Source of the DNA: Paranoxybacillus vitaminiphilus
GTDB lineage: Bacteria > Bacillota > Bacilli > Bacillales > Anoxybacillaceae
Assembly: GCF_003259935.1 (NCBI RefSeq)
Contig: NZ_QLMH01000014.1
Span: forward strand, 1-64,000
DNA: 64,000 nt
Direction of reading: 5' to 3'
Every line of letters starts with the position of its first letter. The stretch's first letter is position 1. Shown here piece after piece: positions 24,526 through 35,521 of the stretch. A model generated the notes under the pieces. The model saw nothing but the letters and a program-made list of their open reading frames with translations. It did not search any database and was not told the DNA's origin. The position numbers and the translations under genes were made by a program.

Positions 24526-27500
24526 AGATGAGACACTTCAATCGATTTTAATTATTGGTTCAGGACCGATTGTCATCGGCCAGGCAGCGGAATTTGATTA
24601 TTCCGGTACGCAGGCATGCTTAGCTTTAAAGGAAGAAGGATACCGCATCATCCTTGTGAACAACAATCCAGCGACCATTATGACTGATGAAGTGCATGCA
24701 GATGCTGTTTATTTTGAGCCGTTGACAGTAGAAAGTTTAGAGAAAGTCATCGCCAAAGAACGACCCGATGGGCTGCTGGCGACGTTTGGCGGACAGACAG
24801 GGTTAAATTTAGCATTCCAGCTCCATGAAAAAGGAATTTTAACAAAATATAATGTGAGATTGTTAGGTACACCGATTGAGGCGATTAAAAAAGGGGAAGA
24901 CCGTGAAGCGTTCCGCCAGTTAATGTATGAACTGGGCGAACCTGTTCCGGAAAGTGAAATCATTACAAACGTTGAGGATGCCATTGCATTTGCCGAAAAA
25001 GTTGGTTTTCCGATTATTATCCGTCCCGCTTACACATTAGGAGGAAGCGGCGGCGGTATTGCTGCTTCAATGGAGGAGTTTGTCTCCCTTGTTGAAAAAG
25101 GGCTGGCGGAAAGTCCGATTACGCAATGCTTAATTGAACGAAGCGTTGCCGGTTACAAAGAAATTGAATATGAAGTGATGCGCGATTATACCGATACATG
25201 CATTACTGTGTGCAACATGGAAAATGTCGATCCTGTAGGAGTGCATACGGGAGACTCGATTGTTGTTGCACCATCGCAGACATTGACAGATGAGGAATAT
25301 CATATGCTTCGCAGCGCAGCTGTCAAAATCATTTCTGCGCTTGGAATTATCGGCGGCTGCAACATTCAATTTGCGTTAGACCCATTTAGTAAAAATTATT
25401 ATTTAATCGAAGTCAACCCGCGCGTGAGCCGCTCCTCGGCATTAGCGTCAAAAGCGACCGGCTATCCAATTGCGCGGATTGCGGCAAAATTGGCGGTCGG
25501 ATATACGTTGGCGGAATTATTAAATCCGGTCACGAAAAATACGTATGCGAGCTTTGAACCGGCGCTGGACTACGTCGTTGTCAAATTTCCGCGTCTGCCG
25601 TTTGATAAATTTCCTTATGCGGACCGTCAGCTTGGCACGCAAATGAAAGCGACGGGTGAAGTGATGGCGATTGATCGGAATATGGAGCGCGCTTTCCAAA
25701 AAGCGGTTCATTCATTAGAATGGGAAAATATTGGCTTACTGTTGCCTTCATTGCAGAAGATGACAACGGAAGAGTTGAAGCAATTGATAACAAAAGCCGA
25801 TGACCGCCGCTTTTTTGCGATATTGGAGCTGTTCCGCCGCGGCGAAAGCATTGAAACGGTGCAGCAATTAACGAAAATCGACCGCTTCTTTTTAAATGTA
25901 TTCTGGCAATTGATTGCATTAGAAAAAAAGGCGATGGAAACAAACATGCAAGATGTGGACGAGAACACATTGCAACTCCTAAAGGAAAAAGGGTTTTCTG
26001 ATTTCTTTTTAGCTAACGTATGGAATGTTAGTGAAAAAGAAGTAAGGGAAAAACGAAAAGCATTAGGAATTGTTCCTTCTTATAAAATGGTTGACACATG
26101 TGCGGCGGAGTTTCATTCAGAGACAGATTATTATTATTCAAGCTATTTTGGTGAAAGCGAGCTAAAGAAAAGTGATAAGCAAAAAGTATTAATCATTGGT
26201 TCCGGACCGATTCGCATCGGACAAGGAATTGAGTTTGACTACAGCTCTGTTCACAGCGTTTATGCGTTGCAGCAGGAAGGCTATGAAACGGTCCTTATTA
26301 ACAACAATCCGGAAACAGTCAGCACCGATTTCGCTGTTGCCAATCGTTTATATTTTGAGCCGCTTACGTTTGAAGATGTGTTAAACGTCATTGAGGCGGA
26401 ACAAATCGATAAAGTAATTGTTCAATTCGGCGGACAGACAGCGATTAATCTTGTTAAAGAGCTGGAAGAGGCCGGGGTGAACATCATCGGCGTTTCCCAT
26501 GATGTGATTGACCAATTGGAAGACCGCGAGCGTTTTTATCAGCTGTTAGAGGAATTAAAGATCCCTCACGTCCCGGGATTGATGGCCGATGATGAAACGC
26601 AACTATTTGCGAAAGCAAGAGAGATTGGTTTTCCGGTTTTATTACGACCTTCATATGTGATTGGCGGAAAGGGAATGTTCATTGTAAAAAATGAAGAAGA
26701 GCTTCATGGCTTACTAAACGAACATTTTATTACGTACCCTGTATTAATTGATGCGTATTTGCAAGGAAAAGAAGCGGAAGTGGATTTAGTCGCTGATGGA
26801 GAAAACATTTTCATTCCAACCATCGTTGAACATGTAGAAAAAGCGGGAGTTCATTCAGGTGACAGCTATGCGATTTTACCGGCAGTGTCACTCACCGAAG
26901 ATGAAAAAGAACAGATTGTGACATATGCAAGAAAAATCGTTCGCAAGCTGCATTTCAAAGGAATTATGAACATTCAATATGTGATTCATAACCATGTTGT
27001 GTACGTGTTGGAAGTGAATCCGCGCGCAAGCCGCACCGTACCGATTGTCAGCAAAACGACAGGTGTTCCGCTTGTGCAAATTGCGACAAAGTTATTGCTT
27101 GGGAAATGTTTGGAGGATGTAGTTGAGACAAAAGCCGAACTGCTCGCTGATGTCCCATATGTTGTTTTAAAATATCCTGTCTTTTCAACTCATAAGCTGC
27201 CTGGAGTTGACTCGCTTGTCGGACCAGAAATGAAATCAACGGGAGAAGGAATCAGCATCGCAAACACGCTTGAAGAAGCAGCAGCAAAGGCATTCCATCC
27301 ATATGTTTCACGAAAAGGAGAAGCGAATGAAATTTATTTAGATATCGATGGTTTAGAAGAGACAGATGAAATTAAGCAGCTAACAAACACGATAAAAGAA
27401 AAGCGGCTTACGGTTGTTACGGAAGCGCCGTTTGAAGAATGGGTGAAACGTAAGGAAGCATTGGCATTTTTTAGCTTAAAGAAAGATGAACAAAGTTCGA

Positions 27501-27661
27501 CATGGAGAAAACTTGCGCTGTCCCGCCAAATTTTGACGTTTACAGAACTGGAAACATGCCAACTGTTTTTAAAAGGAATTCATTGTAAAGAGTTTTCTGT
27601 CTCTTCGATTCAACAGTGGCTTTTCCTAAAACAACAAACAGAGAAAGCGGTGATTTTATGA
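24518..27661 (+). CDS. carB: Carbamoyl-phosphate synthase large subunit (arginine-type)
   Basis: CarB makes carbamoyl phosphate from bicarbonate, ammonia and two ATP. The 1047-residue protein shows the internal duplication: [20 protein letters not shown] near residue 12 and [19 protein letters not shown] near residue 560, each followed by an ATP-grasp domain ([12 protein letters not shown] and [11 protein letters not shown]). It is slightly shorter than E. coli CarB, with a reduced C-terminal allosteric domain, usual for arginine-type copies. Confidence 0.95.
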   Translation: MPKDETLQSILIIGSGPIVIGQAAEFDYSGTQACLALKEEGYRIILVNNNPATIMTDEVHADAVYFEPLTVESLEKVIAKERPDGLLATFGGQTGLNLAFQLHEKGILTKYNVRLLGTPIEAIKKGEDREAFRQLMYELGEPVPESEIITNVEDAIAFAEKVGFPIIIRPAYTLGGSGGGIAASMEEFVSLVEKGLAESPITQCLIERSVAGYKEIEYEVMRDYTDTCITVCNMENVDPVGVHTGDSIVVAPSQTLTDEEYHMLRSAAVKIISALGIIGGCNIQFALDPFSKNYYLIEVNPRVSRSSALASKATGYPIARIAAKLAVGYTLAELLNPVTKNTYASFEPALDYVVVKFPRLPFDKFPYADRQLGTQMKATGEVMAIDRNMERAFQKAVHSLEWENIGLLLPSLQKMTTEELKQLITKADDRRFFAILELFRRGESIETVQQLTKIDRFFLNVFWQLIALEKKAMETNMQDVDENTLQLLKEKGFSDFFLANVWNVSEKEVREKRKALGIVPSYKMVDTCAAEFHSETDYYYSSYFGESELKKSDKQKVLIIGSGPIRIGQGIEFDYSSVHSVYALQQEGYETVLINNNPETVSTDFAVANRLYFEPLTFEDVLNVIEAEQIDKVIVQFGGQTAINLVKELEEAGVNIIGVSHDVIDQLEDRERFYQLLEELKIPHVPGLMADDETQLFAKAREIGFPVLLRPSYVIGGKGMFIVKNEEELHGLLNEHFITYPVLIDAYLQGKEAEVDLVADGENIFIPTIVEHVEKAGVHSGDSYAILPAVSLTEDEKEQIVTYARKIVRKLHFKGIMNIQYVIHNHVVYVLEVNPRASRTVPIVSKTTGVPLVQIATKLLLGKCLEDVVETKAELLADVPYVVLKYPVFSTHKLPGVDSLVGPEMKSTGEGISIANTLEEAAAKAFHPYVSRKGEANEIYLDIDGLEETDEIKQLTNTIKEKRLTVVTEAPFEEWVKRKEALAFFSLKKDEQSSTWRKLALSRQILTFTELETCQLFLKGIHCKEFSVSSIQQWLFLKQQTEKAVIL

Positions 27662-28617
27662 ATACGGCAGCTAATGACAAAAGTGTAAATATAAAAGGAA
27701 GAGATTTTTTAGCGCTCAAAGATTTTTCAACTGCAGAAATTGAATATTTATTAGCATTGGCAGGTGAATTAAAGCAAAAACAGCGTTCAGGGGAAACGTT
27801 TACTCCTCTCTCCGGGAAAACGCTGGCAATGATTTTTGAAAAACCGTCTACGCGTACAAGAGTTTCATTTGAAGTGGGGATGACGCAGCTTGGCGGTCAT
27901 GCGCTTTTTTTGAGCAGCAATGATTTGCAGCTTGGGCGCGGTGAGACGATTGCGGATACAGCAAGAGTATTATCACGATACGTTGATGCCATTATGATTC
28001 GTACGTTTGCTCATAGTAAAATTGAAGAATTAGCTGAATATGCAACTGTTCCAGTGATTAATGGCTTAACAGATGATGCTCATCCGTGCCAGGCGCTTGC
28101 AGATTTATTAACCATTTATGAAATAAAAAAGAAATTTAAAGGGGTTAAGCTTGCCTATGTGGGGGACGGCAATAATGTTGCCCATTCGTTAATGATCGCT
28201 GCCGCGAAAGTAGGAATGGACTTTGCGATTGCCTGTCCGATAAACTATGAGCCGAAGAAAAAGATGGTAGAAGAAGCGTTGCAAATTGCTAAACAAACAG
28301 GTGCATCCATTACAGTCACAAATCATCCGGATGAAGCGGTGAAAGATGCGGATGTGATTTATACAGATGTATGGACAAGCATGGGACAGGAAAATGAAAG
28401 TGCTGAACGTCTGCGCGTTTTTCAGCCGTTTCAAGTAAACGCGGAATTAGTGAAATATGCTAAACATGATTATATTTTCCTTCATTGTTTGCCGGCTCAC
28501 CGCGGCGAAGAAGTTACGTCAGACATCATTGATGGTGAACATTCTGCCGTGTTCCAACAAGCAGAAAACCGTCTTCATGCACAAAAAGCGATTTTGTTGT
28601 CATTATTAGGAGCATAA
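27658..28617 (+). CDS. argF: Ornithine carbamoyltransferase ArgF
   Basis: ArgF condenses ornithine with carbamoyl phosphate to citrulline. The 319-residue protein has the carbamoyl-phosphate loop STRTRVSFE, the HPCQALADL motif and [13 protein letters not shown] 27658 overlaps the carB stop (ATGA); the frame is open further upstream but inside carB. It ends the operon. argG and argH are not here. Confidence 0.96.
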   Translation: MNTAANDKSVNIKGRDFLALKDFSTAEIEYLLALAGELKQKQRSGETFTPLSGKTLAMIFEKPSTRTRVSFEVGMTQLGGHALFLSSNDLQLGRGETIADTARVLSRYVDAIMIRTFAHSKIEELAEYATVPVINGLTDDAHPCQALADLLTIYEIKKKFKGVKLAYVGDGNNVAHSLMIAAAKVGMDFAIACPINYEPKKKMVEEALQIAKQTGASITVTNHPDEAVKDADVIYTDVWTSMGQENESAERLRVFQPFQVNAELVKYAKHDYIFLHCLPAHRGEEVTSDIIDGEHSAVFQQAENRLHAQKAILLSLLGA

Positions 28618-28622
28618 AAAGC

Positions 28623-28732
28623 GGCTGTCTCAAACGTGAAGGGTCAGACCCCCGCAACACAATATATCGGCATTAGATAAATGAGCTATATATTGTGAAA
28701 CGGACATGGGGTCAGACCCTTATGAGACAGCC
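28623..28732. repeat. Palindromic intergenic repeat, copy B
   Basis: Arms GGCTGTCTCA..GAAGGGTCAGACCCC and GGGGTCAGACCCTTATGAGACAGCC flank the inner ACAATATAT / ATATATTGT. It lies between the convergent argF and uppP, with a T tract after the right arm and an A tract before the left one, so it suits a two-way terminator. Confidence 0.85.
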
Positions 28733-28740
28733 TTTTTGTA

Positions 28741-29565
28741 TTAAGTAAATAAAATGACGAGTGCGCCGACAATAAAACAATAATAAGAAAAATATTTCAA
28801 ATTCCCGCGCGCCATAATTCCCATAAACCATTTCAGTGAGTAATAAGATGCGATAAATGAGCCGATAAAGGCAATCGTATATGGAATCAATAATGTACGG
28901 ATGTTCGGATCATTTAATAAATCAGAAAAGCTTAAAATCATTCCACCGACACTGACAGGGATATAAAGCAAAAATGAAAAACGCAATGCCGTCTCTTGTT
29001 TCATTCCTAGCAGCATCGCCGCAACGATGGTCGCTCCTGAACGGCTGATGCCGGGAATTAAAGCAATTGCTTGAGCCATACCAACGATAAGTGCATCTTT
29101 TGCTGTTAATTCTCCATCCCGCTTATGTCCGCGCAGGTTGCGAATGACCCATAAGCCAATTCCTGTAATCATTAACGTAAAGCCTAACACTTTTATCGAT
29201 TTAAAATATTCGGCAATCGCATCTTCAAATAAAATTCCTATAACTCCAGCAGGAATCGTGCCAAGAATTAAATAGGCTATAAAGCGAAAATCATCTTTTG
29301 CACTTTGTTCTTTTACCGTTACATATTTCATTCCATTTTTTGTTAAACGAAGCAGGTCTTCTTTGTAAATCAGCAATACCGCAAACAAAGAAGCGGTGTT
29401 CATAAGCAGTTCAAAACTAAGACCTTCAATTTTTAACTGTAAAAAGTGCTGGAGCAAAACGAGATGCCCGCTTGAGGAAATGGGGATTGGCTCGGTGAAT
29501 CCTTGGAAAATTCCCAACAATAAGTATTTAAAGATTAAATATATTTGATTAAGCTGCTCCATCAT
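28741..29565 (-). CDS. uppP: Undecaprenyl-diphosphatase UppP (BacA)
   Basis: This membrane enzyme recycles undecaprenyl pyrophosphate for cell-wall synthesis; overproduction gives bacitracin resistance. The 274-residue protein has about eight helices, the catalytic [13 protein letters not shown] (usually GLTEFLPVSSTGH) and [13 protein letters not shown] 29565 follows TTGGAGG. The Pro-Ile in place of Phe-Leu in the first motif is a mild departure seen in some bacilli paralogues. Confidence 0.92.
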   Translation of the reverse strand: MMEQLNQIYLIFKYLLLGIFQGFTEPIPISSSGHLVLLQHFLQLKIEGLSFELLMNTASLFAVLLIYKEDLLRLTKNGMKYVTVKEQSAKDDFRFIAYLILGTIPAGVIGILFEDAIAEYFKSIKVLGFTLMITGIGLWVIRNLRGHKRDGELTAKDALIVGMAQAIALIPGISRSGATIVAAMLLGMKQETALRFSFLLYIPVSVGGMILSFSDLLNDPNIRTLLIPYTIAFIGSFIASYYSLKWFMGIMARGNLKYFSYYCFIVGALVILFT

Positions 29566-29693
29566 GATTTCCTCCAACTAATTTTCCGTCCTTCATTATT
29601 TAACTATATTTTGCCTCCAAATGTAAACGATAAATGATCGAATAAACGGAAATGTTAATAGTGTAGCTTCGTTTTACAAGGAGGAATCAAAAC

Positions 29694-29873
29694 ATGGGTC
29701 AACGAAGACACTTTGGACCGGGAGATAAAGCTCCAAATAATGGAGTATATATCGAAATTGGAGAAACAGGAGACAACGTAAAAAATCCAAAGAAACTTAA
29801 ATTGAAAGCAGGGGACACGTTCCCGGAAACATCGAATCATAACCGTCATTGGACTTACGTGCGCAAACCATAA
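29694..29873 (+). CDS. YjzC-like small protein
   Basis: This 59-residue, strongly charged protein starts MGQRRHFGPGDKAPNNGVYI and ends in HNRHWTYVRK. This is the pattern of YjzC-type small proteins of bacilli, whose function is unknown. AAGGAGG precedes ATG 29694. It is monocistronic, followed by a terminator. Confidence 0.75.
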   Translation: MGQRRHFGPGDKAPNNGVYIEIGETGDNVKNPKKLKLKAGDTFPETSNHNRHWTYVRKP

Positions 29874-29908
29874 AGAAAGCGGCGCGTGGAGTCAATATTC
29901 AAATGCTC

Positions 29909-29936
29909 AAAGCCATCCTATTTTCGGGTGGCTTTT
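29909..29936 (+). terminator. Terminator after the YjzC-like gene
   Basis: Stem AAAGCCATCC / GGGTGGCTTT with a 7-8 nt loop and a short T run. Confidence 0.65.
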
Positions 29937-29939
29937 CAA

Positions 29940-29995
29940 TTGAAAATAGAAAAAACAATCAGATATAATAAAATTAAAGGTCAAAAAAAGTCAAA
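29940..29995 (+). promoter_or_regulatory. clpB promoter with CtsR operator
   Basis: Sigma-A promoter TTGAAA (29940-29945), 18-bp spacer, TATAAT (29964-29969). The predicted transcription start is covered by GGTCAAA-AAA-AGTCAAA (29979-29995), the CtsR heptad repeat. This predicts heat-inducible expression under CtsR repression. Confidence 0.85.
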
Positions 29996-30014
29996 AAGGA
30001 AGGCGAAAAAGGCA

Positions 30015-32621
30015 ATGGATATGAACAAAATGACGGAAAAAGTTCAAGAAGCATTCATGTCCGCCCAATCGTTAGCTATGCAACATTATCATCAAGAAAT
30101 CGATATTGTCCATCTGTTACTCGCCTTAATCGAGCAACAAGACGGGTTGGCGAGGCGGATATTCGATTATCTTCACATTGATATTGAAGCGTTTGTCAAT
30201 GATCTGCATGCACTCATAAAGAAAAAGCCGCAAGTAATCGGAGCTGGTGTAGAGAAAGGAAAAGTATATATTACCCATCATCTCCAACGTCTGTTAGTGA
30301 ATGCTGAGGAAGAAGCCAAGCGGTTACAAGACGAATACATTTCAGTCGAGCATTTGTTGTTGGCGCTGACAAATGATACACAAGCAAATGAAATCGTGAG
30401 CTTATTCAAAAAATATCGTATTGAACGTCATTCGTTATTGAAAGTATTAATGGACATAAGGGGGAATCAACGCGTGACGAGTGCAACTCCTGAAGCTACA
30501 TATGAAGTGTTAAAAAAATACGGACGGGATTTAGTTGCCGAAGTGAAAGCGGGAAAAATCGATCCTGTGATCGGGCGTGACAGTGAAATTCGCCGCGTCA
30601 TTCGCATTTTATCGCGCAAAACCAAAAATAACCCGGTGTTAATCGGTGAACCGGGGGTCGGTAAAACAGCGATCGTTGAAGGCTTGGCGCAGCGTATCGT
30701 TCGCAAAGATGTTCCGGAAGGGCTAAAGGATAAAACAATTTTTGCGCTTGATATGAGCTCACTTGTTGCCGGGGCGAAATTCCGCGGAGAGTTTGAAGAA
30801 CGTTTAAAAGCTGTATTAAATGAAATAAAGAAAAGCGAAGGGCGTATTATTCTGTTTATCGATGAACTTCATACGATTGTCGGTGCCGGAAGAGCGGAAG
30901 GGGCAATGGATGCAGGCAATATGTTAAAGCCGATGCTTGCACGCGGAGAGCTGCACTGCATCGGGGCGACCACGCTTGATGAGTATCGCCAATATATCGA
31001 AAAGGATCCGGCCTTGGAACGACGCTTTCAACAAGTACTCGTTGAGGAACCGACAGTGGAAGATACGATTTCGATTTTGCGGGGATTAAAAGAACGCTTC
31101 GAAATTCATCACGGGGTAAATATTCATGACCGGGCGCTTGTTGCGGCAGCTACTTTATCAGACCGGTATATTTCTGAACGCTTTCTTCCGGATAAGGCGA
31201 TTGACTTAGTGGATGAGGCATGCGCGATGATTCGCACGGAAATTGATTCGATGCCGACGGAATTGGACGAAGTCATGCGCCGCGTCATGCAGCTTGAAAT
31301 TGAAGAAGCAGCGCTCCGAAAAGAAACAGATGAAGCGAGCAAAGAGCGTCTGGAAGCATTGACAAAAGAATTGGCTGATTTGCGTGAAAAGGCGAACAGC
31401 ATGAAAGTAAAGTGGCAGCAGGAAAAAGAGGAGATTCAAAACGTACGCAATTTGCGTGAGGCGTTGGAAAAAGCAAAACGCGAATTAGAGGAAGCGGAAA
31501 ATGAGTATGATTTAAATAAAGCCGCTGAATTGCGTCATGGCCGCATTCCTCAGCTTGAAAAAGAATTAAAGCAGCTTGAACAGAAAATGAGCGAAAAACA
31601 AGAGGAAGGACGTTTGCTTCGTGAAGAAGTGACGGAAGAAGAAATCGCGGAAGTTGTATCAAGATGGACAGGCATTCCGCTTGCTAAGCTTGTCGAAGGA
31701 GAACGTGAGAAACTATTGCGCCTGCAAGACATTTTACATGAACGTGTCATCGGTCAAGACGAAGCGGTAGAGCTTGTTGCCGATGCAGTGCTGCGCGCCC
31801 GTGCCGGCATTAAAGATCCGAATCGGCCAATTGGCTCTTTTATCTTCTTAGGACCAACCGGAGTCGGAAAAACGGAGCTCGCCAAAGCGTTAGCACAATC
31901 ATTGTTTGACAGTGAAGAACAAATGGTCCGCATCGATATGTCAGAGTATATGGAAAAACACGCTGTATCTCGTTTAATCGGCGCACCTCCTGGATATGTC
32001 GGCTATGAAGAAGGCGGACAGTTAACGGAAGCGGTTCGCCGCAAACCTTATTCCGTCATTCTTTTAGATGAAATCGAGAAAGCTCATCCGGAAGTGTTTA
32101 ATATTTTACTGCAAGTGCTTGATGATGGACGAATTACAGATTCGCAAGGCAGAACGGTCGATTTTAAAAATACCGTCATCATTATGACATCCAATATTGG
32201 TTCACACTTCCTGCTTGAAGGAGTAACAAATGAAGGAGAAATGAAAGAAGAAACAAGGGAGCAAGTATTACAGCAATTGCGGGCACATTTCCGTCCGGAA
32301 TTTTTAAACCGCATCGATGATATTATTTTATTTAAGCCGTTAACTGTGAATGAAGTTAAAGGAATTGTCGATAAATTGGTGAAAGAGCTTAGCCAGCGGC
32401 TTGCCGACCGTCATATTACGCTAACATTGACAGACAAAGCAAAAGAATATATTGCAACTGCCGGATTTGATCCTGTTTACGGAGCGCGTCCGTTAAGGCG
32501 GTTTATCCAAAAACACATTGAAACGAAATTGGCAAAAGAAATCATTGCCGGCCGCATAAAAGACTACAGCAATGTGCTGATTGACTACGAAAACGGCCAA
32601 ATTATGCTTGAAAAGCAATAA
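30015..32621 (+). CDS. clpB: Disaggregase chaperone ClpB
   Basis: ClpB is a hexameric AAA+ ATPase that dissolves protein aggregates with DnaK. It has 868 residues from ATG 30015 (AAGGAAGG upstream). Order: N-domain (1-150), first ATPase ([25 protein letters not shown]), long middle coiled coil at about 405-530, second ATPase ([14 protein letters not shown]), C-terminal cap. No ClpP-binding loop is seen, which separates it from ClpC and ClpE. CtsR control is supported by the operator upstream. Confidence 0.94.
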   Translation: MDMNKMTEKVQEAFMSAQSLAMQHYHQEIDIVHLLLALIEQQDGLARRIFDYLHIDIEAFVNDLHALIKKKPQVIGAGVEKGKVYITHHLQRLLVNAEEEAKRLQDEYISVEHLLLALTNDTQANEIVSLFKKYRIERHSLLKVLMDIRGNQRVTSATPEATYEVLKKYGRDLVAEVKAGKIDPVIGRDSEIRRVIRILSRKTKNNPVLIGEPGVGKTAIVEGLAQRIVRKDVPEGLKDKTIFALDMSSLVAGAKFRGEFEERLKAVLNEIKKSEGRIILFIDELHTIVGAGRAEGAMDAGNMLKPMLARGELHCIGATTLDEYRQYIEKDPALERRFQQVLVEEPTVEDTISILRGLKERFEIHHGVNIHDRALVAAATLSDRYISERFLPDKAIDLVDEACAMIRTEIDSMPTELDEVMRRVMQLEIEEAALRKETDEASKERLEALTKELADLREKANSMKVKWQQEKEEIQNVRNLREALEKAKRELEEAENEYDLNKAAELRHGRIPQLEKELKQLEQKMSEKQEEGRLLREEVTEEEIAEVVSRWTGIPLAKLVEGEREKLLRLQDILHERVIGQDEAVELVADAVLRARAGIKDPNRPIGSFIFLGPTGVGKTELAKALAQSLFDSEEQMVRIDMSEYMEKHAVSRLIGAPPGYVGYEEGGQLTEAVRRKPYSVILLDEIEKAHPEVFNILLQVLDDGRITDSQGRTVDFKNTVIIMTSNIGSHFLLEGVTNEGEMKEETREQVLQQLRAHFRPEFLNRIDDIILFKPLTVNEVKGIVDKLVKELSQRLADRHITLTLTDKAKEYIATAGFDPVYGARPLRRFIQKHIETKLAKEIIAGRIKDYSNVLIDYENGQIMLEKQ

Positions 32622-32631
32622 GAAAAAATGA

Positions 32632-32715
32632 GGGCTGACCCAAAAGCGAAGTGCCGGACCTCACAATCTATATATTATGGGTTGCACGTGAGGTCAGACA
32701 CGAATGGGTCAGCCC
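32632..32715. repeat. Palindromic intergenic repeat, copy C
   Basis: Arms GGGCTGACCCAAAAGCGAAG and the mirrored CGAATGGGTCAGCCC enclose GGACCTCACAAT..TATATA..GTGAGGTC. This is the second subtype (GGCTGACCC arm). It lies between convergent clpB and yjzD. Confidence 0.8.
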
Positions 32716-32757
32716 CTGTTTTTGTAAGCATTAGCAGTGTTCAGCTTTGAGCATTTT

Positions 32758-32940
32758 TTAATGATGTTCTACAGGATCGTTTGGAATCACATTTGCAATC
32801 ACGATAATGATAACGGTAGCTACTACAGCTAACAATGAACCAGATGCGAAATCATATGCGTTGCCTTGCATTGAGCTTACAACATATGTAGCCATGTGCA
32901 CAAGCAAAAATGTCCAAAAGAAAGTCCAGAAAAATTTCAT
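32758..32940 (-). CDS. yjzD: YjzD-like small membrane protein
   Basis: This 60-residue protein has two hydrophobic helices (FFWTFLLVHMATYVV and SLLAVVATVIIIVIANVI) and an acidic-polar tail. Content and position, before yjaU and fabH, match B. subtilis yjzD. Function is unknown. TGAGGTGAAGG precedes ATG 32940. Confidence 0.75.
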   Translation of the reverse strand: MKFFWTFFWTFLLVHMATYVVSSMQGNAYDFASGSLLAVVATVIIIVIANVIPNDPVEHH

Positions 32941-33123
32941 CGCCTTCACCTCAGTTTCCATAACATTCTTTTTTTATCTTAGCATAATTAACTTCGGTAG
33001 CAAAGCTGTTTTCTAAAATTGGCGTTTTGTCCTGTCGCTCTAGGCAAATGCCCTTACCACTTTGATTATTCCACATAAATTATAATGTACAATTATGTAC
33101 TGTGAAAGTAAGGGTGAAATGTG

Positions 33124-33855
33124 ATGACAATCAAGGAACGCTTCTTTCAGCTTGATGAACAATGGTGTACGATTCATTTGCCTGAACGTCCCAACGGTTT
33201 TGCTATATTGCTCATTGGAGATACGAATCATTTTGTCAATGAAAAAACGAGCTTTTGGATGCAGCATGCAGGAAGAAGCCAACTTATTGAAGAGTTGAAA
33301 CAATACGGCTATACCATTTTTTATTCGAATTTATATGGCAGGCATTGGGGAAGCCCAAAAGCAGTTCGGCTTGCTAAACAGCTCATTTATTACGTATTAA
33401 AAAGTGAAATACTAAACAAGCGAATCTATCTTCTTGCTGAAGGAATGGGTGCTTTAGCTGCTTTACGTCTAGTGGATGCAATGCCGGAGCGAATTCGCGC
33501 AGTGGCGATGCTGAGTCCATGTTTAGATTTGCAGGCACAAGTAGCTTATGAACGAGAAAATAAATTTTTTTACAAACGAATGATAAAAGAAATAGCTTCA
33601 GCCTATGAGGTGAAGGATGAAAATGTTTCCTCCGTTCTTTCGTCACTGTCAACGAACCAGAAGTGTTTCCCGGTGAAAATATGGCAAATGTCTGGCGTTG
33701 CTCATTATCCATCTTCGCTTCATTGCCGAAAATATGAAGAATTAAGGAAAACTTGGTGTTGTCCGATTACGGTTATTTATCATTTGCCGGAAAAAAGATA
33801 CGGATTTTCTCATGCGATCCATAAGTTTTATCAAGAGAATAATGATTTATCATAA
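33124..33855 (+). CDS. yjaU: YjaU-like alpha/beta-hydrolase-fold protein without nucleophile
   Basis: This 243-residue protein has an alpha/beta hydrolase outline. At the nucleophile elbow it reads LLAEGMGALAALRL, so the GxSxG serine is replaced by glycine or methionine and catalysis is doubtful. Position before med matches B. subtilis yjaU. Function is unknown. The start could be GTG 33121 or ATG 33124; both fit the weak AGGGTG site. Confidence 0.65.
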   Translation: MTIKERFFQLDEQWCTIHLPERPNGFAILLIGDTNHFVNEKTSFWMQHAGRSQLIEELKQYGYTIFYSNLYGRHWGSPKAVRLAKQLIYYVLKSEILNKRIYLLAEGMGALAALRLVDAMPERIRAVAMLSPCLDLQAQVAYERENKFFYKRMIKEIASAYEVKDENVSSVLSSLSTNQKCFPVKIWQMSGVAHYPSSLHCRKYEELRKTWCCPITVIYHLPEKRYGFSHAIHKFYQENNDLS

Positions 33856-33857
33856 AC

Positions 33858-33900
33858 TTCCTCTATCAAGCGCAAACAAATGGTAGAGGAACGATTTTTT
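33858..33900 (+). terminator. Terminator after yjaU
   Basis: Stem TTCCTCTA / TAGAGGAA followed by CGATTTTTTAT. Confidence 0.75.
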
Positions 33901-33919
33901 ATGGCAAAAATAAATAAAC

Positions 33920-33948
33920 TTTACCATATCGTCTCATGCATGTAAAAT
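33920..33948 (+). promoter_or_regulatory. Promoter of med
   Basis: TTTACC (33920-33925), 17-bp spacer, TAAAAT (33943-33948). The leader to the med start is about 64 nt. No operator was recognised. Confidence 0.6.
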
Positions 33949-34018
33949 GAAGGTGAAAAACAAGCATTTTCAATGTCAGTTTTTTAGGGAGAGAGGATTT
34001 GAGGGAGTGCAACATTTA

Positions 34019-34975
34019 ATGAAAAAACCTCTTTTAGCTATACTTTTATGCTTTTTTATATTAGCAAGCTGTCAACCAGTAGGACGGACAAGTGGACAGC
34101 TGGAAAAAGTGGGATTATTAGTTCCCGAAACGATTAATGATCAAGTTTGGGGAACGAAAGGATATAAAGGGTTATTGAAGATTCAGTCGCAGTTTAAAGT
34201 AGATGTTTTCTATAAAGAAGGCATGGATAATGAAGCAGCCGTGAAACAAGCTGTGGCAGAATTTGACCGTAAAGGGGTCAATTTAATTTTTGGACACGGA
34301 AGCGAGTACGCTGAATATTTCAATCGTCTAGCTTCGCAATATCCTCATATTCATTTCGTTTGCTTTAATGGAGAAGCAAAAGAAAAAAATGTAACGAGTT
34401 TAAATTTTGCCGGGAACGCTATGGGGTTTTTTGGAGGAATGGTTGCGGGAGAAATGACAAAGACAGGTAAAGTCGGAGTAATCGCCGCTTTTGAATGGCA
34501 GCCTGAAGTGAACGGTTTTTTTGAAGGAGCGTTATACCAAAACGAAAATGTTGAGGTGGAAGTCCGCTTTGTTCAACATTGGGATGATGTTCACCGCGCT
34601 CTAGAGTTGCTTGATGAATTAATTGCTGATGGGGTTGATGTTGTTTATCCGGCCGGTGATGGGTTTAATGTTCCTGTCATTGAAAAACTAAAGCAGCACG
34701 GCCTCTATGCCATTGGTTACGTTACTGACCAATCCGATTTAGGAAAGGCGACTGTTTTAACAAGTACTGTCCAACATGTTGACCGCTTATATGAACTCGT
34801 TGCAAAACAATTTAATGATGGAAAATTAAAATCAGGAAATTTATACTTTGACTTTCAGGATGGAGTCATTTCCATGGGAAAATTTAGTCCGCTAGTTGAT
34901 CAACAGTTTCGTCAAGAACTGGCTAATGAAATTGAGCGCTATCAAAAGACCGGTAAATTACCGAATGAACAATGA
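34019..34975 (+). CDS. med: Med-like BMP-family lipoprotein
   Basis: This 318-residue substrate-binding-type lipoprotein has a basic start, a hydrophobic core and the lipobox LASC with Cys near residue 18. The rest fits the basic membrane protein (PnrA-like) fold, including FGHGSEYAEYF and YPAGDGFNVPVIEKL. In B. subtilis Med promotes comK expression and competence and lies upstream of comZ. Here no comZ follows; repeat copy D begins directly after the stop. ATG 34019 has GAGGGAGTG upstream. Confidence 0.82.
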   Translation: MKKPLLAILLCFFILASCQPVGRTSGQLEKVGLLVPETINDQVWGTKGYKGLLKIQSQFKVDVFYKEGMDNEAAVKQAVAEFDRKGVNLIFGHGSEYAEYFNRLASQYPHIHFVCFNGEAKEKNVTSLNFAGNAMGFFGGMVAGEMTKTGKVGVIAAFEWQPEVNGFFEGALYQNENVEVEVRFVQHWDDVHRALELLDELIADGVDVVYPAGDGFNVPVIEKLKQHGLYAIGYVTDQSDLGKATVLTSTVQHVDRLYELVAKQFNDGKLKSGNLYFDFQDGVISMGKFSPLVDQQFRQELANEIERYQKTGKLPNEQ

Positions 34976-35090
34976 GGCTGACCCGAAAACAAAGTGTCAG
35001 ACCCCACAACACATATATAGCATGTCATATTGGTCCAATAAGCTATATATGGTAAGATGTGCGTGAGGTCAGACACGGATGGGTCAGCCC
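34976..35090. repeat. Palindromic intergenic repeat, copy D
   Basis: Arms GGCTGACCCGAAAACAAAG and GATGGGTCAGCCC enclose CAGACC / GGTCAG and ACATATATAGC / GCTATATATGG. It starts at the base after the med stop. Its right arm contains the TGA stop (35086-35084) of the minus-strand gene that follows. Confidence 0.85.
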
Positions 35091-35338
35091 TTGTTTTTAA
35101 ACAAATTGAATAAAGGAGTCATTTGCTTGACAATTGGTTTAAATTTTTCAAAAGACGAAACAAGCGTGTCGATATCTTTCATCAGCTGCATATAATCGAT
35201 TTGCTGCGGCGGCTCTGAAGCATGAGTTTCATCTTTTTTATGCTCTGTCATAGCTTGTCTTTGTGGAAATGGCCCGAACATGAGACGGGAAAATCGATCG
35301 TTATATATATTTCTTTTATTTTTACCGTTAATTTCCAT
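35084..35338 (-). CDS. Small hydrophilic protein at the yjzB position
   Basis: This 84-residue protein has a basic N-terminus, a Glu/Pro/Gln-rich middle and an amphipathic C-terminal helix region (MQLMKDIDTLVSSFEKFKP). It lies where B. subtilis has yjzB, between comZ and fabH on the opposite strand. I cannot confirm homology. GGGAGATT precedes the ATG. The final residue and the stop codon come from the arm of repeat D, so the original end may have been lost. Confidence 0.6.
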   Translation of the reverse strand: MEINGKNKRNIYNDRFSRLMFGPFPQRQAMTEHKKDETHASEPPQQIDYMQLMKDIDTLVSSFEKFKPIVKQMTPLFNLFKNKG

Positions 35339-35436
35339 ATAATCTCCCTCTTCCCCTTTTATTTACTAGTACTTTATGAAAAAATTCAGAGTGTGTGAAT
35401 AGACGATTGCCGCTATTGAACAAAGGTAATTTTATA

Positions 35437-35481
35437 TTGCACATCCCGTAAAATTCAGTTAAAATTAGTACCAAGTAATAA
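35437..35481 (+). promoter_or_regulatory. fabH promoter with FapR operator
   Basis: TTGCAC (35437-35442), 17-bp spacer, TAAAAT (35460-35465). The -10 overlaps TTAGTACCAAGTAATAA (35465-35481), close to the FapR operator that starts TTAGTACC. This predicts repression by FapR, relieved by malonyl-CoA. Confidence 0.8.
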
Positions 35482-35521
35482 TAATTGGTTATATATATAA
35501 ATATAAAAGGGGTTGTTCGGC

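Noticed and set aside
25581-25970. Minus-strand frame of 129 codons inside carB
   Set aside because: Composition follows the antisense of carB codons; no ribosome site.
31285-31662. Minus-strand frame inside clpB
   Set aside because: Antisense of the ClpB coiled coil, giving a Leu/Ser/Phe-rich artefact.
30015-32621. ClpC or ClpE
   Set aside because: The long middle coiled coil and lack of a ClpP loop or zinc finger fit ClpB.
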